From: Allorhizobium borbori
GTDB lineage: Bacteria; Pseudomonadota; Alphaproteobacteria; Rhizobiales; Rhizobiaceae
Reading direction: 5' to 3'
DNA: 64,000 nucleotides
Assembly: GCF_014196535.1 (NCBI RefSeq)
Contig: NZ_JACIDU010000015.1
Span: 1-64,000, forward strand
Each line of letters opens with the position of its first letter. The stretch's first letter is position 1. Positions 32,975 through 43,098 of this stretch are shown here, in pieces. The notes beneath the pieces were generated by a model. It was not told the origin of the DNA. It ran no database searches and worked only from the letters and a program-made list of their open reading frames with translations. Position numbers and translations under genes: made by a program.

Positions 32975-34372
32975 TCAGGGAAACACCATGCGGACCGTCA
33001 AGCCGGGTGTGGCTGCGGTCGGGTCGGTCGCCTTCAGTTCCAGCTTGCCACCGTGGAGTTCCATCACAGCAGCCACCAGCGAAAGGCCAAGGCCGGTGCC
33101 TGGCTTCGAACGGCTTTCATCGAGACGCACGAAGCGCTTGGTCACGTCGTCGCGGCGGTCTTCCGGCACGCCCGGTCCGTTGTCAGCCACCGAAAGCACG
33201 GTCCTCGCGCCCTCACGGGCCAGCGTTACGCGGATTTTCGCAGGGCCATCGCCGCATTCGGCATATTTGATGGCGTTGTCGAGCAGGTTGGTCAGCGCCT
33301 GCCCGATCAGTTCGCGGTTGCCCTTCACCCTGAGGTCGGGAGCTATATCGGCCTCGAGCGCCAGCCCCGCCTCGTCCGCCACCGGCTCGTAGAGTTCGGC
33401 GCTGTCGGCGGCGATGGCCGACACATCAACCTCCTGCATCTCGGCGGCAATCGAGCCGGCCTCGACGCGCGAGATCATCAGCAGGGCGTTGAAGGTGCGG
33501 ATCAACTGGTCGGATTCGGCAATGATGCCTTCAAGCGCCACACGCCGTTCGTCGCCATCGCGTTCGGCAAGCGCATCGGCGGCCTTGTTGCGCAGGCGGG
33601 TCAGCGGTGTCTTCAGGTCATGGGCGATATTGTCGGAAACCTGCCGCAGCCCCTCATTCAGCTTCTCGATGCGGTCGAGCATGGCGTTGAGCGAGCCGGA
33701 CAGACGGTCGAACTCGTCGCCGGAGCCCGTCACCGGCAGGCGTTCGGAGAGATCGCCGCCCATGATCTTCTTGGAGGCCGCCGACATCCGGTCGATGCGC
33801 TTCAGCGCATTGCGGCCGATGAAGAACCAGATGATGACCGCGCCGCCGCCCATGATCGCCAGCGCCACCATAAGCGCCCGGCGCACCAGCGCGCGGAACC
33901 GGTCGGGATCGCCGAGATCGCGACCGATGACGATGCGAAGCCCGTTATCGAGGAAGAAGACATGGCCCATGGCCAGATGCGGACGGGCATTCTCCGCGTC
34001 GTTATAGCGGTCGTAGCGGAAGGGGCGCTGCGTCCAGCCCTCCTTGTCCATGACCCCCGGCTGAATGTCGGCGACGTTGCCCGCAAGAATCTCGCCGGAG
34101 GGATTGGCGATGATGTAGAGACCGGCACCAGGCTGGCGGGAGCGCCGCTCCATGCTGCGCAGCAGGCCGTTCATGCCGTTGAGATTGTAGGCGCGCTGCA
34201 CCTCCGCCATTTCCTGCTGCAACGCGTCGCGGGTCTGCTGGGTCAGCAGACGCTCGGACAGCGCCGTCACATAGAAGACGAGGAAGGAGGCGCAGAGCGC
34301 AAACAGCAGGATATAGACCGCCGAAAGGCGCACCGCCGTCGATTTGAAAAGAAGGCGAAGGTTGGTCGTCAC
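32975..34372 (-). CDS. Two-component sensor histidine kinase
   Basis: This protein of about 465 residues has an N-terminal transmembrane helix (AVYILLFALCASFLVFYVTA), a short periplasmic sensor domain, a second helix (VALAIMGGGAVIIWFFIG), a HAMP linker, a HisKA domain with SDNIAHDLKTPLTRLRNKA and an HATPase_c domain (NLLDNAIKYAE, DNGPGVPEDRR, GTGLGLSLVAAVMELHGG). I favour GTG at 34372 (TTNLRLLFKS); a TTG at 34402 would overlap the response regulator stop (TTGA) and add ten residues. It is the partner of the adjacent response regulator. In Sinorhizobium a kinase holds the same place between glnE and degP. Confidence 0.87.
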   Translation of the reverse strand: MTTNLRLLFKSTAVRLSAVYILLFALCASFLVFYVTALSERLLTQQTRDALQQEMAEVQRAYNLNGMNGLLRSMERRSRQPGAGLYIIANPSGEILAGNVADIQPGVMDKEGWTQRPFRYDRYNDAENARPHLAMGHVFFLDNGLRIVIGRDLGDPDRFRALVRRALMVALAIMGGGAVIIWFFIGRNALKRIDRMSAASKKIMGGDLSERLPVTGSGDEFDRLSGSLNAMLDRIEKLNEGLRQVSDNIAHDLKTPLTRLRNKAADALAERDGDERRVALEGIIAESDQLIRTFNALLMISRVEAGSIAAEMQEVDVSAIAADSAELYEPVADEAGLALEADIAPDLRVKGNRELIGQALTNLLDNAIKYAECGDGPAKIRVTLAREGARTVLSVADNGPGVPEDRRDDVTKRFVRLDESRSKPGTGLGLSLVAAVMELHGGKLELKATDPTAATPGLTVRMVFP

Positions 34373-34398
34373 GGTTGTTCCCGAGCAGAAAGGACGGT

Positions 34399-35076
34399 TC
34401 AACCGTCATCCTTGATCATGTAACCGGCACCGCGAATGGTCTTCAGCAACGGGCGGTCGAAATCCTTTTCTATCTTCGAGCGCAGTCGCGAAACGTGCAC
34501 GTCGATGACATTCGTCTGCGGATCGAAATGGTAATCCCAGACATTTTCGAGCAGCATGGTGCGGGTTACCACCTGGCCCGCATTTTTCATCAGATATTCC
34601 AGCAGGCGATATTCGCGTGGCTGCAGCAGGATTTCCTTGCCGGCCCGGCGCACCTCGTGGGAAAGCCGGTCAAGCTCGAGATCGCCGACGCGATAGGCCA
34701 TGTCCTGTTCCGGCGTACCCTTGCGGCGGGCCAGGACCTCGATGCGGGCCAGAAGCTCGCTGAAGGCATAGGGCTTCGGCAGATAATCGTCGCCACCGGC
34801 CCTTAGCCCCGTCACGCGGTCGTCCACCTGGCCGAGTGCGGAGAGGATCAGCACCGGCGTATTGATGCCGCGCTTGCGCAATTCACCGATCACCGACAGG
34901 CCGTCGCGGCGCGGCAGCATCCGGTCGATCACCATCGCGTCATAGGTGTTTTCCGTGCCCATGAACAGGCCGCTTTCACCGTCGCTTGCGTGATCGGCGG
35001 TAATACCGGCCTCCTTGAACGCCTTCACCATATAGGAGGCTGCGTCGAGATCGTCTTCTATAACCAGAATCTTCAT
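34399..35076 (-). CDS. OmpR-family response regulator
   Basis: This 225-residue DNA-binding regulator has a receiver domain (MKILVIEDDLDAASYMVKAF, phospho-acceptor Asp51 in VIDRMLP, Lys in YLPKPYAF) and an OmpR/PhoB winged helix (LELDRLSHEVRRAG..., NAGQVVTRTMLLENVWDYHF, VHVSRLRSKIEK). It should be phosphorylated by the downstream sensor kinase. A start at 35154 with a much stronger ribosome site (GGGAGAGG) would add 26 residues (MTETTTHPVPDD...), which do not belong to the receiver fold; both starts are possible. It lies just downstream of degP. Confidence 0.87.
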   Translation of the reverse strand: MKILVIEDDLDAASYMVKAFKEAGITADHASDGESGLFMGTENTYDAMVIDRMLPRRDGLSVIGELRKRGINTPVLILSALGQVDDRVTGLRAGGDDYLPKPYAFSELLARIEVLARRKGTPEQDMAYRVGDLELDRLSHEVRRAGKEILLQPREYRLLEYLMKNAGQVVTRTMLLENVWDYHFDPQTNVIDVHVSRLRSKIEKDFDRPLLKTIRGAGYMIKDDG

Positions 35077-35213
35077 GTGGGGGACAATAGCGTTGCCGGC
35101 GCTTGCCGTGCAACCGGGATCGTCCGGAACCGGATGCGTCGTCGTCTCCGTCATCGTCCTCTCCCTTGAAATGAATGTGCCGGGGCAAAGCCCCGGCACA
35201 GGTTGGTTCAGTC

Positions 35214-36782
35214 TCAGCCCTGGTTGATGGGCAGGGCCACGAAGCGGCTACCCTGATCGCTTTCGATCTGGAACAGCGCCTTGCCGCGACCGTCCTTGCG
35301 GGCGGCCTCGACCAGCTTGGCGGCCTCTTCGGCGCTCTTCACCGGCTGGTTATTGATCGCGCTGATCTTCTCACCGGACTTGAGACCGCGTGCTGCGGCT
35401 TCGGAGTCCGGATCGACATCGACGATATCGAGACCCTTGCCGTCCGAAGAGGGCACTACGCTCACACCGAGCTTGCCGATTTCCTGCTGGGCAGCAGCGG
35501 GAGCCTGCTCGCTGGAGCCTTCGTCACCGCTGGCGGCTGCGGTCTTGTCGACCGGCAGCTCACCAAGCTTCACCTTCAGCGTTTCGGCCTTGCCGCCGCG
35601 CCAGATGGCCACCTCAACCTCAGTGCCCGGCGAGTAGGAGGCGATCTTGCGGGCAAGATCACGGGCATCCTTCACCGTGTCGCCATTGACGGCGGTCACG
35701 ATATCACCCTGCTTCATGCCGGCCTTTTCACCCGGCGAGTTCTCGGTCGGAGATACGACCAGCGCACCGGAGGCCTCGGCCAGACCAAGCGATTCGGCGA
35801 TGTCCTTCGTCACAGGCTGGATCTGCACACCGAGCCAGCCGCGTTCGATCTTGCCGTTCTTGATCAGCGAAGCCACGACGTCCTTGGCCGTGTTGGCCGG
35901 AATGGCGAAGGCGATACCAACATTGCCGCCGCCGCCCGGAGAAAAGATAGCGGTGTTGATGCCGACCACTTCGCCTTCGAGGTTGAAGGTCGGGCCACCG
36001 GAATTGCCGCGGTTCACCGCCGCGTCCACCTGAATGAAGTCATCATAGGGACCGGCTCCGATATCGCGGCCACGGGCCGAAACGATACCCGCCGTCACCG
36101 TGCCGCCGAGACCGAACGGGTTGCCAACGGCAACCACCCAGTCACCGACGCGCACCTTGCTGTCATCAGCGAACTGCACATAGGTGAACTTGCGATTGGC
36201 ATCGACCTTCAGAACCGCAAGGTCGGTGCGGCTGTCCTTGCCCACCAGCTTGGCGTCAAGCTCGGTGCCGTCGTTCAGCACGACAGTATACGCAGCACCA
36301 TCGGCAACAACGTGGTTGTTGGTCACGAGGTAACCGTCTTCGGAGATGAAGAAGCCGGAGCCCTGGGAAGTCGGGCGCAGCGGACCCTTGCCATGCGGAC
36401 GGTCGGCGCGGTCACGCGGGCGGTCCTTGCCGTCCGGGCCACCCATGCCGGGGCCGCCGAATTCACGGAAGAAACGCTTCAGCGGGTGATCTTCAGGCAG
36501 GCTGTCGAAGCCGCGACCGCCGAAGCCGAAGGAGGGGCCGCTGTCATCCGAGGCGGTCTGAACGTTGGACTGGACACGAACGGAAACGACGGCGGGAGAA
36601 ACGGCATCGACCACATTGGCAAAGCTTGCGACCTGTGGCGCGTTGACCTTGACGGGCGCGGCCTGGGAGAGCGTGACGCCGGCCGGCAGACCGGACATCA
36701 GCATGACAGCGGCAAGCCCGGCAACAGCAGAGCTTTTCAGGATCGTCTTGGGCGAGAGAGAACCATTCTTGCGGGTGAGCAT
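35214..36782 (-). CDS. degP: Periplasmic serine protease Do (DegP/HtrA)
   Basis: This 522-residue HtrA protease degrades or refolds damaged periplasmic proteins. A signal peptide (TILKSSAVAGLAAVMLMSGLP) is followed by a Gly/Arg-rich segment (about 80-140) and the trypsin-like domain with His157 (VTNNHVVADG), Asp187 (SRTDLAVLKV) and Ser261 (NRGNSGGPTFN). Two PDZ domains follow (from about 290 and about 430). The ATG at 36782 has GAAGG upstream; an in-frame GTG lies eight codons earlier. It precedes the two-component pair, which may respond to envelope stress. Confidence 0.93.
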   Translation of the reverse strand: MLTRKNGSLSPKTILKSSAVAGLAAVMLMSGLPAGVTLSQAAPVKVNAPQVASFANVVDAVSPAVVSVRVQSNVQTASDDSGPSFGFGGRGFDSLPEDHPLKRFFREFGGPGMGGPDGKDRPRDRADRPHGKGPLRPTSQGSGFFISEDGYLVTNNHVVADGAAYTVVLNDGTELDAKLVGKDSRTDLAVLKVDANRKFTYVQFADDSKVRVGDWVVAVGNPFGLGGTVTAGIVSARGRDIGAGPYDDFIQVDAAVNRGNSGGPTFNLEGEVVGINTAIFSPGGGGNVGIAFAIPANTAKDVVASLIKNGKIERGWLGVQIQPVTKDIAESLGLAEASGALVVSPTENSPGEKAGMKQGDIVTAVNGDTVKDARDLARKIASYSPGTEVEVAIWRGGKAETLKVKLGELPVDKTAAASGDEGSSEQAPAAAQQEIGKLGVSVVPSSDGKGLDIVDVDPDSEAAARGLKSGEKISAINNQPVKSAEEAAKLVEAARKDGRGKALFQIESDQGSRFVALPINQG

Positions 36783-36911
36783 GGCGAACTTACCTTCTTT
36801 CTTCACTTGACTGCGGCCGCCCGTGGGCGGGAAGCGGTGGATGGTGAAGATATAGGTGGTGTCACCTTACTGCGAAGTGTCCGCGGGATGAATTATTCGT
36901 AAGGTTGGCAA

Positions 36912-37385
36912 TCAGCTTTCGTCCGTCTTGTCCCGGTTCAGGAGACGATCCAGTTCGGCCTTTTCCGTATCGCTCAGCGGCACCGCACCCGCTACCGACG
37001 GACGCCGGCGCGCAAAGATGATGAGAACGCCCAGACCAATCACGAACAGGGCCGCCGGCGCTCCCCACAGAACAAGGGTCCTCGCACTCAGACGCGGTTT
37101 CAGCAGAACGAATTCGCCATAACGCGAAACGACGTAGTTGATGACCTGCTCATCCGTGTCGCCCTTGACGATCCGTTCACGCACCAGAATGCGCAGATCG
37201 CGGGCCAGTTCTGCATTGGAGTCGTCAATCGACTGATTCTGGCAAACCATGCAGCGCAGGTTGGCGGAAAGCCCGCGTGCGCGCGCCTCCAAAGCGGGAT
37301 CGGACAGCACCTCGTCCGGATTGACTGCCAGTACCGGCGAGGCCGTCAACAGCAGACACAGGGCAAGAAAGAGCGCGCGGGTCAT
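36912..37385 (-). CDS. ccmH: Cytochrome c maturation protein CcmH (CycL)
   Basis: This 157-residue thiol-disulfide protein keeps the apocytochrome CxxCH thiols reduced for heme ligation. It has a signal peptide ([18 protein letters not shown]), the redox motif [15 protein letters not shown] (Cys45/Cys48), the helical [12 protein letters not shown] region, and a C-terminal transmembrane anchor ([22 protein letters not shown]). The start overlaps the ccmF stop by 4 nt (ATGA). It is the last gene of the ccmIEFH operon. Confidence 0.93.
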   Translation of the reverse strand: MTRALFLALCLLLTASPVLAVNPDEVLSDPALEARARGLSANLRCMVCQNQSIDDSNAELARDLRILVRERIVKGDTDEQVINYVVSRYGEFVLLKPRLSARTLVLWGAPAALFVIGLGVLIIFARRRPSVAGAVPLSDTEKAELDRLLNRDKTDES

Positions 37386-39373
37386 TCGGCAGCCTCCGCG
37401 GCATATGCCTTTACCGGCTTGGCGCGTCGGGCCGGCGCGCCGACGCGCAGACGCCGATCGCTCAACGAAACGAACCCGCCCGCCATCATTACCAGCGCGC
37501 CGCCCCAGATCAGCAGCACATAGGGTTTCCACCAGATGCGTACGACAATGCCGCCGTTCGACATGGGATCACCCAGCGAGATGTAAAGCTGGCTCGTTCC
37601 GAAAGTCACGATACCGGCTTCGGTCGTCGGCATGCGCCGTGCGGTGTAGAGACGCTTGGACGACCATGTATCGGCCACCTGCACGCCGTCGCGGCTGATG
37701 GAGAAATGGCCCTGCTCTTCGGTAAAGTTCGGACCCTTCGTCGCTCGCATGCCGTCAAACTTGACCGCGAAGCCGCCCGCCTGAACAGTCTGGCCTTGCG
37801 TCATTTCCACGACGTTTTCCGTTTCGAAGGTCGTGACCGCGACGATGCCAAGCACGGTGATGCCAAGCCCCGCATGGCCAAGCGCCGTGCCGAAGGCCGA
37901 ACGCGGCAGGCCCGTCAGCCGCTTCCAGCCAGTGGAGACGGAAACCTTGCCAAAGCCCGCGCGGTACCAGAGGTCGGCAAGCGCGCCGAAGACCAGAAAG
38001 AACCCGGCGGCAAGCCCCAGCACCGCCAGAACCGGACCGCCATTCTTCGCATAGAAGAAGACAAGCCCCGCCACCAGAGCAAGGCCGGCAGCGACATAAA
38101 GTCGTTGCAGCGCGCCCAGAAGGTCACCCCGTTTCCAGGCCAGAAGCGGCCCGAAGGGCACGGCAATCAACAGCGGCACCATCAGGAGGCCGAAGGTCAG
38201 GTTGAAGAACGGCGCACCGACGGAAATCTTCTCGCCGGTCAACGTTTCCAGCACCAGCGGATAAAGCGTGCCGATCAGCACCGATCCCATCGACACCGTC
38301 AGGATGAGGTTATTGAGGACAAGCGACCCCTCCCGCGAGATCGGCGCGAACAGGCCACCGGCCTTGAGCAACGGCGCGCGCCATGCAAACAGCGCGAAGG
38401 CGCCGCCGATGAACAGCATCAGGATGCCGAGAATAAACACGCCGCGGGTCGGATCGGTCGTGAAGCTGTGCACCGAGGTCAGCACGCCCGAGCGCACGAG
38501 GAAGGTGCCGAGCAGCGACAGCGAGAAGGTGACGATGGACAGAAGAACTGTCCAGATCTTCAGCGCCTCGCGTTTCTCCATCACCAGCGCCGAGTGCAGA
38601 AGCGCCGTTCCCGCCAGCCACGGCATCAGCGAAGCGTTTTCCACCGGGTCCCAGAACCACCAGCCGCCCCAGCCGAGTTCGTAATAGGCCCAGTAGGATC
38701 CCATGGCGATACCCGCCGTCAGGAATGTCCAGGCAGCGAGTGTCCACGGGCGCACCCAGCGCGCCCAGGCCGCATCCAGCCGTCCGTCGAGCAGGGCCGC
38801 GATGGCAAAGGAGAAGCTGACCGAAAAGCCGACATAGCCGAGATAGAGCAGCGGCGGATGAATGGCGAGGCCGACATCCTGCAGGATCGGATTGAGGTCT
38901 TCGCCCTCCGCCGGAACGGGACTGAGACGGATGAAGGGATTGGAGGTGAGGAGAATGAACAGCGCGAAGGCCACCCCCATCCAGGATTGGACGGCCAGCG
39001 CATTGGCCTTCAACGATTCCGGTAGGTTACGGCCGAACAGGGCAACCAGCGCCGAAAAGAAGGTCAGGATAAGCAGCCAGAGCATCATCGAGCCTTCGTG
39101 ATTGCCCCAGACCGCCGAGAAGCGGAAAATCGCCGGCATGGCTGAATGCGAGTTTTCCCAGACGTTCTTGACGGAGAAATCCGAGGCCTCGTAGGCCCAG
39201 ACCAGCGACAGAAAGGACAGCAGCACCAGCACGAAAAGGGCGTAAGCGCCGGTTGTCGCCAGTTCCATCATGCCGGCATCGTTGCGCCTTGCACCGATCA
39301 CCGGCAACACCGAATTGATCAGCGCCACCGCAAGAGCCAGAACCAGCGCATAGTGACCGATTTCAACGATCAT
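37382..39373 (-). CDS. ccmF: Cytochrome c heme lyase CcmF (CycK)
   Basis: This 663-residue inner-membrane protein is the heme-ligation subunit of system I cytochrome c maturation. It has about 15 transmembrane helices and the tryptophan-rich WWD domain [19 protein letters not shown] (about 225-245), with conserved histidines in loops such as [22 protein letters not shown] and [16 protein letters not shown] that bind the heme. It overlaps ccmE and ccmH by 4 nt on each side, so the operon is translationally coupled. Confidence 0.95.
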   Translation of the reverse strand: MIVEIGHYALVLALAVALINSVLPVIGARRNDAGMMELATTGAYALFVLVLLSFLSLVWAYEASDFSVKNVWENSHSAMPAIFRFSAVWGNHEGSMMLWLLILTFFSALVALFGRNLPESLKANALAVQSWMGVAFALFILLTSNPFIRLSPVPAEGEDLNPILQDVGLAIHPPLLYLGYVGFSVSFSFAIAALLDGRLDAAWARWVRPWTLAAWTFLTAGIAMGSYWAYYELGWGGWWFWDPVENASLMPWLAGTALLHSALVMEKREALKIWTVLLSIVTFSLSLLGTFLVRSGVLTSVHSFTTDPTRGVFILGILMLFIGGAFALFAWRAPLLKAGGLFAPISREGSLVLNNLILTVSMGSVLIGTLYPLVLETLTGEKISVGAPFFNLTFGLLMVPLLIAVPFGPLLAWKRGDLLGALQRLYVAAGLALVAGLVFFYAKNGGPVLAVLGLAAGFFLVFGALADLWYRAGFGKVSVSTGWKRLTGLPRSAFGTALGHAGLGITVLGIVAVTTFETENVVEMTQGQTVQAGGFAVKFDGMRATKGPNFTEEQGHFSISRDGVQVADTWSSKRLYTARRMPTTEAGIVTFGTSQLYISLGDPMSNGGIVVRIWWKPYVLLIWGGALVMMAGGFVSLSDRRLRVGAPARRAKPVKAYAAEAAE

Positions 39374-39822
39374 GGCTTGCCCTCCTCGGTGTGCTGCCAG
39401 AGACCCTGTTCCTTCAGGCGGTCGGCCACTTCCTTCGGCATGTAGTTCTCGTCGTGTTTGGCGAGAACGGTGTCGGCCGTGAACTGCGGCCCGCCTTCGG
39501 CAAACCGTCCTTCGGTCACCACGCCCTGCCCTTCGCGGAAGAGATCGGGCAGAATGCCGGTGTAGGAAACCGGAATTTCGGTGTTGCCGTCCGTTACCTT
39601 GAACGACACCGTCGAACCCTCGCCACGTACCACCGAACCCTCGGCCACCAGACCGCCGAGACGGATGCGCGTACCGGGCGTCAGGTTCGCCTTGGCGATG
39701 TCGCCCGGCATGTAGAAGTAGGCGACCGACTGGCCAAACGCGAACATGATGAGCAGAACGGCGGCGAGAATGAAGCTCATTCCCCCTGCGATTACGGCCA
39801 GGCGCTTCTGCTTGCGTGTCAT
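39370..39822 (-). CDS. ccmE: Cytochrome c maturation heme chaperone CcmE (CycJ)
   Basis: This 150-residue periplasmic heme chaperone carries heme covalently from CcmC to CcmF. It has one N-terminal anchor helix ([20 protein letters not shown]), an OB-fold ([26 protein letters not shown]) and the heme-binding histidine His123 in [15 protein letters not shown]. Length is standard. Four-nucleotide overlaps with both ccmI and ccmF fix the start and stop. Confidence 0.95.
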   Translation of the reverse strand: MTRKQKRLAVIAGGMSFILAAVLLIMFAFGQSVAYFYMPGDIAKANLTPGTRIRLGGLVAEGSVVRGEGSTVSFKVTDGNTEIPVSYTGILPDLFREGQGVVTEGRFAEGGPQFTADTVLAKHDENYMPKEVADRLKEQGLWQHTEEGKP

Positions 39823-40958
39823 TTCATCGCTCCTTCCACATCGAGGCCCGCCTGCTTGGCCATCGCCACGAGTTGCCTTCCCTCCGTCCCATCGGCGGGG
39901 AAGGTCGTCAATGCGACCTTCAGCGCGGCCACGGCCTTGTCCTTTTCGCCCAGAACCGCATAGGAGCGAACCAGTCGCATCCAGCCTTCGAAATTGTTCG
40001 GGTCTTCCTTCAGCCTGGCGTCGAGGCTGGCGACCATGCCGCGGATCATTTCCTGCCGGTCGCCGGATGTCATACCTTCGGCAGCCTTCACATCCGCTTC
40101 GGTCGGGTTGCCCGGCGCGCTCGCGACAGGCGGCCCGTCGCTGCTGTTCTTGGCAATGTGTTCGCGCAGAAGCGGCAGCCACGGCGCATCCGCCGGTGAA
40201 TCCTTTTCAAGCGCTTCAAATGCAGCCTTCGCCTCGTCGCGGCGCCCCGCCTGCTCCATGGCCAGCGCCAGATAGAAGCGCGGGCGCGGGCTTTTCGGCT
40301 CACGACGCGCGGCCTCCTCGAAGGCAAGGCGCGCGTCTTCGGTCACGATACCCTGATTGCCGGCCATGATCGTTTCGCCGAGCCCCGTCGCACGCTCGGC
40401 GTTTACGCCCAGAAAGCGGATCGCATTCCGGTAGGCAAGTTCCGCATCCCCCAGTCGCCCGCCGCGGTAATAGATCGGCGCGAGAATGTCCCAGCCTTTG
40501 CCGTCGTTCGGATTTTCGGCCAGATGCCGCTCGGCTTTGGCCACGAGGAGGTCGAGATTGTTGCCGGGATTTTCCAGACGTGCTGCCAGCGGCTGGTCCG
40601 GCGTACCCGGACTGCCGGTCAGCAAGTAAAGACAGAGCCCCGTCGCGGGCAAGACAACGATGACAATCCCTGCCGCAATCTTGCGCAGGGTCGCACCGGA
40701 GGCGCGGCGGCCGTCAGCGGCACCTGTTGCCGAAACGGCAATCAGGCGGCGGCCGATCTCGGCACGGGCATTGTCCGCCTCGACCTCACCGATCAGCCCC
40801 CCGGCCAGATCACGGTCGATTTCCCTCAACTGGTCTTTATAGACGGCGGCTTCACCCGTGCGTGCGGCATCGCCTTCCCGCCCCGGTCGCATCAGCGGCT
40901 TAAGCAGAAACACGGCGACGGCGGCGGTCAAAATAGCGACGATGATCCAGAACAGCAT
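39819..40958 (-). CDS. ccmI: Cytochrome c biogenesis TPR protein CcmI (CycH)
   Basis: This 379-residue protein is the apocytochrome chaperone of the heme-ligation complex. It has two membrane segments ([19 protein letters not shown] and [16 protein letters not shown]), the conserved [15 protein letters not shown] stretch between them, and periplasmic TPR repeats (about 155-375: [20 protein letters not shown]..., [21 protein letters not shown]). It is first in the operon; the start at 40958 sits ahead of a 160-bp intergenic gap. Confidence 0.9.
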   Translation of the reverse strand: MLFWIIVAILTAAVAVFLLKPLMRPGREGDAARTGEAAVYKDQLREIDRDLAGGLIGEVEADNARAEIGRRLIAVSATGAADGRRASGATLRKIAAGIVIVVLPATGLCLYLLTGSPGTPDQPLAARLENPGNNLDLLVAKAERHLAENPNDGKGWDILAPIYYRGGRLGDAELAYRNAIRFLGVNAERATGLGETIMAGNQGIVTEDARLAFEEAARREPKSPRPRFYLALAMEQAGRRDEAKAAFEALEKDSPADAPWLPLLREHIAKNSSDGPPVASAPGNPTEADVKAAEGMTSGDRQEMIRGMVASLDARLKEDPNNFEGWMRLVRSYAVLGEKDKAVAALKVALTTFPADGTEGRQLVAMAKQAGLDVEGAMK

Positions 40959-41119
40959 GAAGGCCCATTACGTTAGCCGGTGGCGTATTCCAACTGCCAA
41001 ACCGGAGATGACGCGAAATTGAGGCGTTAGGCCGCAGGCCCAAGCAGCCTCCCCGACCCTATGCCGGGGACTTCCGTTTCACCATCTGTATGCGGGGTCA
41101 AACTGGCTCTGGCCTTGAC

Positions 41120-41548
41120 TTATGTCAACGGCGTCCAGGTTCCGTCCGGGTTGCGACAAGCTGCCCCACGAACGGTTGCCTGCTTGCCGGAAGCCTCCAG
41201 AGAGTGTCTGTACTGCCGGCAGTTCTGAGCGCCGACCTGATAGGGCGCGGCGGCAACGACGCTGCCTTTGGCGCCACGACCTTCCCACACCACGGGCTGG
41301 CCGCCGGGTGCGGCTTCCAGCGCCTGATATTCGGCCTCCAGCGCACGCTGGCCGTCGCTGCCGCTCAGCGTCAGTCCGCTGCGCGCCACAATGCCGCCCT
41401 GAAGCGCGCTCAGAAAAGCGGAAGAGCCTGACGCGCGACCACCGGTAAGCATCCCGCTGCCCGTCGTGCTACCCCGCGTAACACAACCGGTGGCAACAAC
41501 CGCAACGAGGCATGGCAGCAGGATGACACGAGCAAGCGAAGAGGCCAT
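41120..41548 (-). CDS. Surface lipoprotein (RT0821/Lpp0805-like, 17-kDa antigen type)
   Basis: This 142-residue lipoprotein has a signal peptide with a lipobox (LPCLVAVVATGC, acylated Cys about 21). Its mature domain reads RALEAEYQALEAAPGGQPVVW, then a short Gly-rich stretch, then CRQYRHSLEASGKQATVRGAACRNPDGTW, the rickettsial 17-kDa antigen family pattern. It should be anchored to the outer membrane. The start at 41548 puts the lipobox at a normal place; the frame is open for 26 more codons upstream. Role unknown. Confidence 0.75.
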   Translation of the reverse strand: MASSLARVILLPCLVAVVATGCVTRGSTTGSGMLTGGRASGSSAFLSALQGGIVARSGLTLSGSDGQRALEAEYQALEAAPGGQPVVWEGRGAKGSVVAAAPYQVGAQNCRQYRHSLEASGKQATVRGAACRNPDGTWTPLT

Positions 41549-41639
41549 CTTAAAATCCGTATGACGAAAAAGACCGCGCCTCACGTCGTGTGCGGTGCGA
41601 TGTAACTGTTTTTCACGTTTTCTCACGTTTTTCCAGCCG

Positions 41640-43055
41640 TCACGCAGGTTCTTTCACCACAGCGGGTAGAAGAAGAAGCGCCTTCAACCCACCGCTCTCC
41701 CCGCGCGAAAGCGTCAGCGAGCCATGATACTCGCCGGAAATCTCGCGCACGATCGAAAGGCCGAGCCCCGTTCCGGGCTTGCTTTCATCCAGCCGCGCGC
41801 CGCGTTTCAGCGCTTTCTGCGCCTGTTCCGAATCGAGGCCCGGCCCGTCATCCTCGACGGAGAGTTCGATCCACAGGCGCTTGCCCGGCTCTTCGGGGCG
41901 CTCCGCCTCGATAGCAATCGCCTTCACGATGACGTGTTCCTGTGCATAACGGGCGGCATTCTCCAGAAGATTGCCCACCACTTCCTCAACATCCTGCTGC
42001 TCCATTGCGAGTGTCAGGCCCGGCCCGGCGATCGAAAGTTCAAATACCGTGTCGGGGTTAAGCCGGCGCATCACGCGCACGAGCCGTTCCAGCACATGCT
42101 CCACTTCCGTGCGGGCCAGAACCGATTCGCGTTGCGCGGCGATACGGGCACGGTGCAGGTAGGATTGCACCTGCGCCTGCATCGCCTCGGCTTGCGCGCG
42201 CACCACATCCCCCTGCTGCTTTTCGATGAGATTCGATTCGTTGAGCAGCACCGCAATCGGCGTCTTCAGCGAATGGGCAAGATTGCCGACCTGCATACGC
42301 GCGCGCTCGACAAGGCGGCGGTTGCTGTCGATCAGCGCGTTCATCTCATTGGCCAAAGGCTGGATTTCCCGCGGAAAATCGCCTTCCAGACGCTCCGCCT
42401 CGCCATTGCGCACCTTGCCAAGGGCGGCACGGGCGCGGTCGAGCGGCTTCAGACCATAGAGAATGGCAAGACCGTTGAGCAGAAGGCTGCCAAAACCGAA
42501 AACGGCGAGCGCCACGTGCAGGCTGCGGGAAAAATCGGCGATCTGTTCCTCGACCACGGCGAGATTGCCGGTCACGCGGAAGCGGGCGGCCCGGCCGTCG
42601 CCATCGAGAACGACTTCGGTCTCCGCCACCTGCACCCGGTTGCCGCTGCCGTCGGACAGCGCATAGAAGCGCTCGTAGCGCCTGTCGAAGGGAACTTCCA
42701 GCAGGCTCGGCACCGGCAGGCCGGAAACCCCGATGGATGAGGATACAAGCGCCGGCGTCTGGAAATTGCCAAGCGGCTCCACCACCCAGTACCAGCCGCT
42801 TCCGGGCTGAGAAAAGCGCAGATCACCGAGCTGCGGCGTGCCGGAAATGGCCTGCTGGTCATTGATGGAGATGGCGTTGATGACGTTGTAAAGCTGGGCG
42901 CGCAGGATGTCGTTAAAGCCGCGCTCGGTCGATTCTCGATAAAGCTTTGAAATAGCAAACGAAATTCCGACAAGCGCCAGCGCAGACCACAGCGTCGCCA
43001 GCAAAAGCACGCGCACGGTCAGCGAGGGCGTCCGGCTTTTCACCTCGCCCGTCAT
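41640..43055 (-). CDS. feuQ: Sensor histidine kinase FeuQ
   Basis: This 471-residue PhoQ-like kinase has a signal-anchor (VRVLLLATLWSALALVGISFA), a periplasmic domain (about residues 40-185) with the GSGWYWVVEPLG stretch, a second helix, HAMP, a HisKA domain (VGNLAHSLKTPIAVLLNESN) and an HATPase_c domain (NLLENAARYAQ, DDGPGLDS, GTGLGLSIVREI). In Sinorhizobium FeuQ with FeuP controls ndvA and osmoadaptation; FeuN restrains it. It is 43 nt downstream of feuP. The name rests on gene order and domain pattern. Confidence 0.83.
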   Translation of the reverse strand: MTGEVKSRTPSLTVRVLLLATLWSALALVGISFAISKLYRESTERGFNDILRAQLYNVINAISINDQQAISGTPQLGDLRFSQPGSGWYWVVEPLGNFQTPALVSSSIGVSGLPVPSLLEVPFDRRYERFYALSDGSGNRVQVAETEVVLDGDGRAARFRVTGNLAVVEEQIADFSRSLHVALAVFGFGSLLLNGLAILYGLKPLDRARAALGKVRNGEAERLEGDFPREIQPLANEMNALIDSNRRLVERARMQVGNLAHSLKTPIAVLLNESNLIEKQQGDVVRAQAEAMQAQVQSYLHRARIAAQRESVLARTEVEHVLERLVRVMRRLNPDTVFELSIAGPGLTLAMEQQDVEEVVGNLLENAARYAQEHVIVKAIAIEAERPEEPGKRLWIELSVEDDGPGLDSEQAQKALKRGARLDESKPGTGLGLSIVREISGEYHGSLTLSRGESGGLKALLLLPAVVKEPA

Positions 43056-43098
43056 TGTGCCGCCTGCCCCGTGTCCATGCCAGCGAATGCGGCCATCG

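Noticed and set aside
41040-41075. Terminator between the surface lipoprotein and ccmI genes
   Set aside because: Only a short 5-bp CCCCG/CGGGG stem with no T-run is visible, too weak to call.
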